Below, one piece after another: positions 58,490 to 64,000 of a stretch of DNA of 64,000 nucleotides. The first letter of the stretch is position 1; the number at the start of each line of letters is the position of its first letter. The DNA is from Paramarasmius palmivorus (Eukaryota > Basidiomycota > Agaricomycetes > Agaricales > Marasmiaceae): contig JAYKXP010000063.1 of assembly GCA_037176845.1 (NCBI GenBank), positions 186,001-250,000 on the forward strand, in the 5' to 3' direction. Made by a program: the position numbers and the translations under genes. Under the pieces are notes generated by a model that was not told the DNA's origin, ran no database searches, and saw only the letters and a list, made by a program, of their open reading frames with translations.

Positions 58490-61050
58490 TTAGTAATACA
58501 AATCAAGTAGATGGAGACAGCAAGCTAGGATAAACGACAATAATAATCCGTATAGATATGACCTATGGATCTTCTTCCTCCGGACTGAAGGCTCTGTGTC
58601 CTGTACTTCGTTTGGGGGTTCTACATTCCTTGTTACTGGTTGTATGATAAGAACAAATCGACTCGAATGAGGGAAAGATCTCACGCCACCATTCGTGAAC
58701 TACAACGCTATCATTGTAAGTCATGTTGTGGTCACCATGATTCTCTGTGATGAAAGTGTCACTGATCCAGTTCCTCGCGGTGTCATAACACTGGATTACT
58801 GTCTTGGTAGTCAGAAAACAAAGTAACAAACCGGGAACAGTACCGACCGGGAACTAGTCCGAGATCATTCGAAACGCTAGTAGCATCTTCATTGCTGTTC
58901 TTGGAAAGAGCTGAAAGAGGGCCCCATTCTTAGCTTTTTTGGCTGAACGGGTATTAGGCTGTCTGGTATGACTTACTCGTCTGATGATGATCCTCCGCAC
59001 AAACCTCCTCGCCAAACTCGCCCTCATACCTAGTGACAATGCCTTCATTCGTGTCATCTTCTGTATTTGCTACCAGGTCTACTTCCAGGCATTCCTCCAA
59101 GTTCTCCGTGACAAAAACCTCTGTACTTTCCGCTGGTGCAGAGGAATCTATGTCCAGATGATCTCTAGCTTCATTTGCATTGTCTCCTGCCTTTACTACC
59201 GTCAAGTCTACGTCTAGTAGACCACCATCCGAATTCCCTGCGATGAAAACCTCTATGTCTTCCTTTGGCGCAGAGGAATCTATATCCGGATGTTCTTTAT
59301 CTTCATTTGGATTTGTCTCAAAGTCTTGATTATCAACATTCCAGCCCGGCCATTCCGCGAACATTCCCCACTCCGACGGATCAGCGGTAGCGTTCTTGCT
59401 ATCAGGCTGTGATTTCGACTCAGAGCCCACAATCTCCCTTGTACCCCCTTTAGTTAGTTTGATGTGTCGGCGATCTTTCCCTTCTGCGACTTGTTCCGTC
59501 TCGAAATGCGATCTCCCAAACAACAAAGCCCAAGGCATCCCACTTCTGCTTCCTCCAGCATTGGCCCCATCTCCAGCTTCGTCTTCGTAGACTTCCTTGT
59601 CCGCTACTGGTTCAGCTGCCTGCTTATGGAATGGGTTCTTCGACGGGGGCGACTGTGAGGTGGAAGTGTGTGAGCGGGGGGCTTGCTGAGGATACTGATT
59701 TGGAAGGCCTTGCACCATAGCTGCAAGCGCAGAGCTCATATACGGTAGAGTTGCAAGCCTCGGGGCGCCCCAAGGTAGTGCAAACTGAGGGTAATAGTGT
59801 GGATGGGGCGATTGTGCATTATAATAACGATCATAATGAGGGAGAGGCGGTTGAGATCCATGTCCTCGGTCATCACGGTAGATATGCGATAGACGTGCAG
59901 GGCTGAGTGCTCCCGAAGGTGGCGCAAACTGAGGGTAATAGTGAGGACGAGATGATTGTAGATTATAATACTGATCATAATGAGGGGGATGCAGTTGTGG
60001 TCCATAGCTACGGTCGTCGTATGAGTCATGAGGTGGAAGTTGCTGATGGTCATCACGGTACTGGGGTATTTCGATTGATTCGGACGGCCTGTGACCTGTG
60101 ACCTCGCCATCCGGATTTCGAGGTTCGGATGGGGCGCTGGCGGTCTGTGACCGCCGAAAAATTTCGGATTTGGCGCCCAGAAACTGCCAAATTTGGAGTG
60201 AAATTGGGCGCTTTTCAGAGGTCACATTCCGTTGACGCTGTGGATTGGGCCACGGGTCATGATTGTCAGGATGAGCGTCTTGCTGAGGTGGAGGTCCCTG
60301 CTGAGGATACTGATTTGGAGGGCCGTGCTCCATATCCAGAGGCACAGAGATCATATGCGGTAGAGGTGCAGGGCTCGATGCGCCCGAAGGGGGTGCAAGC
60401 TGAGGGGGATGAGGTAATTGTGGATTATAATATTGAGCATAATGAGGGGAATGCAGTTGCGGTCCATAGCCTTGGTTGTCGTATGAGTCACGAGGTGGCA
60501 GTTGCTGACGGTCATCACGATAGCTTTGATGCTGTGGATTGTGTCGCGGGTCGTAATTGTCAGGATAAGCATCTCGCTGAGGCGCAGGCCCATATTGGCG
60601 AGGAGGCGTTGTATGACTTTCATAAGCGTCGTTGAGATCATGTGGTTCTGGGCCATAACCGCCATAGCCCATAGAAAGTGGTATGTGATGTGTATAACTG
60701 GGGTCTGATGCGGAGTAGTATGGCATCCTTGGTCTACTGGGATAGAATTCTTCCTCGTCTTCGTACCTATAGTCATATCGGGAAGCTGGTGGTCGTCGCT
60801 GTCCTAGATTGTTTCGTATTCGTCAGCATCGCATCTGCACAAGCTCCGCAAAGAGCACACCTCTTCCTGTCCTGGCAGTATACTTGGCCCCGGGGTTAAT
60901 GACATTGTTGTTTCCGTAATTTTCTTTATTATACGAGTCGATATCGCCGGAGATATGATTGTTGGCGTTTCCGCTGTCGTTATTTTGGGCGCCGTGAACG
61001 TTATTAAAGGCGCCGCCATTGATAGTGAAGCCGTGGCCCTCATTGATCAT
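58490..61050 (-). CDS. QNIN-type cassette protein with expanded prion-like domain and hydrophobic tail (one 3' frameshift)
   Basis: Exon 1 (61050-60861) encodes GFTINGGAFNNVHGAQNND, then ENYGNNNVINPGAKY. A 57-nt intron leads in frame to exon 2 (60803-58977, about 610 residues), which is Pro/Tyr/Gln/His-rich: a unit containing DDRQQLPPRDSYDNQGYGPQ is repeated about three times, and an acidic repeat containing IDSSAPKEDIEVFIAGN occurs twice. Exon 3 (58910-58848) uses an acceptor 21 nt inside the exon 3 of the sister gene, which restores frame after a 1-nt deletion. Exon 4 starts at 58798 (RNWISDTFITENHG, VHEWWREIFPSFES). A shift near 58640-58660 then separates this from the tail phase, RRKKIHRSYLYGLLLSFILA, ending at 58490. 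The tail is a clear membrane helix after basic residues, as in the sister gene at 52459. If the shift is real, the protein lacks its anchor. Confidence 0.75.
60097..60226. mobile_element. 130-bp hairpin insertion inside the prion-like coding exon
   Basis: TGTGACCTC at 60097-60105 and its complement GAGGTCACA at 60218-60226 bound a segment that interrupts one repeat unit of the low-complexity domain. The translated insert (SLQIWQFLGAKSEIF) has a quite different composition from the surrounding Pro/Tyr/Gln repeats. Internal near-palindromes (GGCGCCC and GGGCGC) allow a hairpin. It looks like a MITE or other small foldback insertion that stayed in frame. Confidence 0.55.
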
Positions 61051-61059
61051 TGTGGGTTT

Positions 61060-62390
61060 ATGCGAAGTGAGACGAAGGGCAGCTCGTCGGTAGGGGGAAG
61101 GGAGAAGGTGATAAAGGGTAAGTTACTAATGGTAGGCATTGTCCACTCTTTCAAGCTCCGCAAGAGCCCATTTCTTCGGCGTTTACCAAAGTGGTGCTCA
61201 ATTTCAACCGTAATGAAACCAAAACGAGCGCATCACAGGACAACACACTAACGCTAGCCCAAAAATTTCTCCGCCAGTGGCGTAGAATGCGATGTACCCA
61301 TGGACTTCGTCAAAACTTCGTCGACCCGTTCAGCTCATCGAGCAAGCTGAATATCATCGAAGGTATGCCCGCATGAAATGTACTGTACACTGAAACATAT
61401 CCTGTGAACTTAAACTATCACCAAAATCTGGCGAGGATCACGAAAGACTCGCCGTATCCATTGCCATGGCAAAGCTTGCGTGTTTCATCTTGAGAGTTCG
61501 GAAGGGCACGAGACGAATGAACTACATAACATCAAAAACAGCACCCTAAATAAGTATTCCCCGGGCCGACTGAGAGTCGAATCCAGGTGACGCATCACGA
61601 ACCATTACCATGGCAAGGTATGTGTTCCATCTTGAGAGTTCGGAAGAGCACGAGACGATTGAACTACATAACATCAAAAACAGCATCCTAAATCAAGTAT
61701 TCCCCGACGGAGAGTCGAACGCAGCTGACGCGGACGTTCCCAACCTACTGTATAACATCATGATTAGGTAATTGTACCGCGTCAACTGACTGAAGCTGAT
61801 ATGAAAAATGTGAGGTGGATTCAGACAATTCACATTATAAAGTAGAAGTTTACGTAAACGTGAGCCTTCCCTAGCTGAGAATAAAATTCAGTGTACGTCG
61901 AAACTCATCGCCTGTACCTGATGTCACGGTGACGCCTCAAAGTCAGAACAACCGTGACATACACTAGGACGATCGGCAGACGTACTGCAGTTATGGCTAG
62001 CATGAAAAGGGAAAAGGATAGAGATACGGATGGAGAGTCAGTAGAATTTAAAGCCACGTACCTCAAGCATCGAGCAACTCTTGAAGGAAGCAGAATTGAT
62101 ATCGACATCGTGGTACAAAGCCAGCTGACGCCAAAACTCTGGAGTCTGATCTATAGAGCCGAACACATCACATGAGAATACACATTGAAATCGAAGGTAT
62201 GTCCACGCCTAGATTCACACAACAACATCTACACAAGCTGGACAATCAACACACGTACCTGGGCAATATCAATCATGAGCTACACCACACTAACAATGAC
62301 TTGCGGATACAATACCAAGTTTTCCCTCGAAGCGGTTCCTATATCAGAGAAACGAAAACAGAAAGCCAAAATGTCGCAAGTTTGCTATAC
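61060..62390. repeat. Duplicated spacer with tRNA T-arm relics; no gene
   Basis: It matches the spacer beyond the sister gene (54000-54600). Two direct copies of a block occur at about 61455-61600 and 61600-61740 (ACCATTACCATGGCAAG or CCATTGCCATGGCAAAG, then TTCCATCTTGAGAGTTCGGA, then AGAGTCGAA). Each ends in a relic of a tRNA T-arm. Frames are short and none is supported as a gene. Confidence 0.55.
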
Positions 62391-62477
62391 CTCCCTGGCT
62401 GGGAGTCGAACCCAGCTTTCGCGCGGATAGATTGTCTCCACTTGAAGATGACAGGCGCGCCGATACACTACCAGGGA
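62391..62477 (-). pseudogene. tRNA-Asp with D-arm deletion
   Basis: Acceptor, anticodon stem, GTC anticodon, intron position and T-arm match the intact copies, but 8 nt (TTAGTACA of the D-loop and 3' D-stem) are missing between ATCGG and CGCGCC. Without its D-stem 3' strand it is unlikely to be functional. Confidence 0.8.
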
Positions 62478-62643
62478 GTGTTTGTAGCGCCAACTGTCTT
62501 GGTAGGGATTCAGCTTTGCAACCTCTCCACAGAGAAACATACCTTTCACCGACGTACGATATCAAAAAATTTTCGCGCCTCGAAGCGGGTCCTATATCAG
62601 AGAAACGAAAACAAAAAGCCAAAATCCTATGGATATGTTATAC

Positions 62644-62736
62644 CTCCCTGGCTGGGAGTCGAACCCAGCTTTTGCGCGAAGAAATTGTGTCCAACGAGAT
62701 GACAGGGGCGTGTCCTAGCCGATAGACCACCAGGGA
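62644..62736 (-). pseudogene. tRNA-Asp (GTC) copy with damaged anticodon stem
   Basis: Full length, with an intron after position 37. Acceptor (TCCCTGG/CCAGGGA) and T-arm are intact, and the D-arm is GTCT/GGAC, paired by compensating changes. The anticodon stem reads CGCCC against GCGCA, giving two mismatches. Possibly a weak gene; more likely a pseudogene. Confidence 0.6.
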
Positions 62737-62931
62737 GTTGCACCTGGTCCTCACGCAAGGTATTCTCGTAGCGCCAACTAGCCTGGTAAATATTCAGCTT
62801 TGCCGCAACCTTTCCACAAGAAAACATACGCCCACGTACGATATCGAGCATTGCAATGAGCTCGAACATGGTGGTACGAAACCAACCTGAACTCGGGCTA
62901 GACCGAACACGTCACATCACATGTTTTATTA

Positions 62932-62945
62932 CCCTAACCCTAACC
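62932..62945 (+). promoter_or_regulatory. Telomere-repeat-like box before the mitochondrial-protein gene (copy 3)
   Basis: CCCTAACCCTAACC lies 35 bp upstream of the ATG at 62980. It is identical to the box in copy 1. It suits a Tbf1/telobox-type activator site. The functional role is inferred. Confidence 0.5.
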
Positions 62946-62979
62946 AGACCGGAAAAAATTTTCTCTGACGTCAACGGTC

Positions 62980-64000
62980 ATGTTCCTCAGAGCACTTTCT
63001 CGAATACCACTACGCCTTCCACTACGCCTTGCTCCTCCTCATTCACGCGCACGACTTCAACCTTACTCTCATTTACGAACCAAGCCGACATGCCTCCCAA
63101 CGCTGACCAGGTCGTTCTCAACGACACGTACAAACCAAGAGCAGGAACAGCGACGGTTTGGTGCAATAGATGGTAAACCAGTTTGGATGGTACGTGCCCT
63201 CGTTTTCTCTTGAGCTACCTGCTGACGTGGCAAAAAGACAGAACACGAAGCCCAGCAAGCTATCCAGCGGGCGTACGAAATTTGGCCTGCCCTTCCTTCC
63301 ACTTCCACCGCCTCTACACCCAACGAAGAAGACACGGAATGGTCCTCCGACTGGTCGTCCTTCCCGGACCTCCTAGTGCTATACGCCCCCTCGCCGTTTT
63401 ACCTCTCAATCCCCATGATAGAGATGGTCGTGAACTTGCGCTATGGGATTCAAGGGCAAACCAGGGGGCTCGTATTTCGTTCCTTGGCCGAAGATGTAGA
63501 GGAAGGGGAGGAGGGGGTTGAAGGGGTGTCTGAACACCAGCTGGGCGAGGAAGAAGAGGTTGAAGCAGGGAAAGAAGGCGTGCTAGACACACCCCCGGAC
63601 GAATCATTCCTATTCACAATCCACGGCGCTGAAGAATCCGCCGTCTATCTCCTTGACACGAACACCCTGCAAGTCCATCAACTGTTCTCTTCCCCCACAC
63701 CCACCTCGACACCCACACCAATCAAAACATCTCAACTCCCCGAACTACTGAACACTCCTGCCGACTCTAGCTCTACTAAAGTCACATATCACCCCCTCCC
63801 TATACACCCCGAAGGAGACGCACTCGTCCAACGGATATTTGCTTCTGACCCCAGTGTTCGAGAGGAATTAGCAGACGACCGGTGGTTAGGCTACATGCCC
63901 GCATATGCACCACCAACATTGGGTACAGAAGTCGAAGCCGAAGGTGTAGAGATGGAGAAAGAGGAGGAAAAGGAACTAGTCGAAGAAGCGAGAGCGGAAG
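62980..64000 (+). CDS. Predicted mitochondrial protein of unknown function, copy 3 (runs off the window)
   Basis: ATG at 62980. Exon 1 (62980-63189) encodes an Arg/Ser/Leu-rich, acid-free leader (MFLRALSRIPLRLPLRLA) ending in RSFSTTRTN, which is typical of a fungal mitochondrial presequence. A 48-nt intron (63190-63237, GTACGT donor, CTGAC branch site) joins in frame to exon 2: EHEAQQAIQRAYEIWPAL, EWSSDWSSFPDLLVLYAPSP, then a conserved core YLSIPMIEMVVNLRYGIQGQ, a Glu-rich loop, HGAEESAVYLLDTNTLQVHQ, VTYHPLPIHPEGDALVQRIF and DDRWLGYMPAYAPP. The end lies beyond the window. By comparison with copy 1, about 130 residues after this Trp are expected. I do not recognise the family. It is the only one of three local copies without stops. 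Confidence 0.82.

Larger units (their letters stand above)
49809..64000. repeat. Tandem segmental array (three units, 6-7 kb period)
   Basis: Homologous anchors recur in the same order. The leader with GCAACCTCTCCACAAAGAAA plus the mitochondrial gene stands at about 49960, 55898 and 62786. The spacer with CTTTACATCTGGCCCTGTCGA is at 52135 and 56965. The minus-strand cassette gene is at 52459 and 58490, and its upstream spacer at 54000 and 61110. tRNA-Asp or its relics border units 1 and 3. Unit 2 lost the 3' part of its mitochondrial gene and the tRNA-Asp. The units have diverged, so this is not an exact assembly duplication. Confidence 0.75.

Noticed and set aside
59736..60110. Met/His/Leu-rich minus-strand frame and plus-strand Val-rich frames over 59.4-60.7 kb
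   Set aside because: They are shadows of the repetitive prion-like exon, whose frame is supported by splicing and by the sister gene.
50080..62945. CCCTAA boxes as evidence that the window is a chromosome end
   Set aside because: Only two units per site and located before gene copies; a telomere would show long tracts.
1..64000. CRISPR array, bacterial operons or prophage
   Set aside because: Spliceosomal introns, eukaryotic tRNA introns and F-box/NACHT genes show a fungal nucleus; no direct-repeat array with regular unique spacers is present.

Overview
This window is nuclear DNA of a mushroom-type fungus (Basidiomycota, probably Agaricomycetes). The evidence is short spliceosomal introns of about 48-57 nt with GTRNGT donors and CTRAY branch sites, tRNAs with introns just after the anticodon, families of F-box proteins carrying the motif LGSVCRxWRxVxLxTPALWA, and a NACHT STAND NTPase of the mushroom type. 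It is an accessory, repeat-rich, gene-poor region, and most coding sequence outside 29.9-33.1 kb and 36-46.5 kb is decayed.

Layout. From 1 to 29 kb there are seven copies of a small exon encoding an Asn/Gly/Gln-rich cassette. It starts with a motif like (G/D)AFNNVxGNQYNN and usually continues with 9-residue repeats of the type GSGxQNINx; I call it the QNIN cassette. Most of these copies are followed by Tyr/His/Gln-rich or Pro/Tyr-rich exons, and two end in a hydrophobic tail. The same 29 kb holds an inverted duplicated segment (0.9-6.3 kb against 24.2-27 kb), a decayed LINE retrotransposon (17.7-20.1 kb), an F-box fragment and several simple repeats. At 29.9-33.1 kb lies the one NACHT gene; its first exon carries an eighth cassette. 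From 36 to 46.5 kb is an F-box family cluster, with one clean member and several members broken by frameshifts or stops.

From 46.8 kb to the right edge there is a tRNA-rich region followed by a tandem array (period about 6-7 kb). Each unit contains a nuclear gene for a predicted mitochondrial protein (+ strand), intron-containing tRNA-Asp and tRNA-Trp genes or relics, and a four-exon gene (- strand) encoding a cassette, a long Pro/Tyr/Gln-rich prion-like domain, an acidic region and a C-terminal membrane segment. Copies 1 and 2 of the mitochondrial gene are pseudogenes; copy 3 looks intact but runs off the window.

How it may work together (inference). A STAND NTPase and several membrane-anchored low-complexity proteins share a short Asn-rich N-terminal cassette. 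This resembles the known logic of fungal amyloid signalling, where an NLR and its effector share a prion-forming motif. The sequence shows the shared motif, the low-complexity domains and the membrane tails; it does not show that they polymerise or interact. That cassette family is the best candidate here for an undescribed system.
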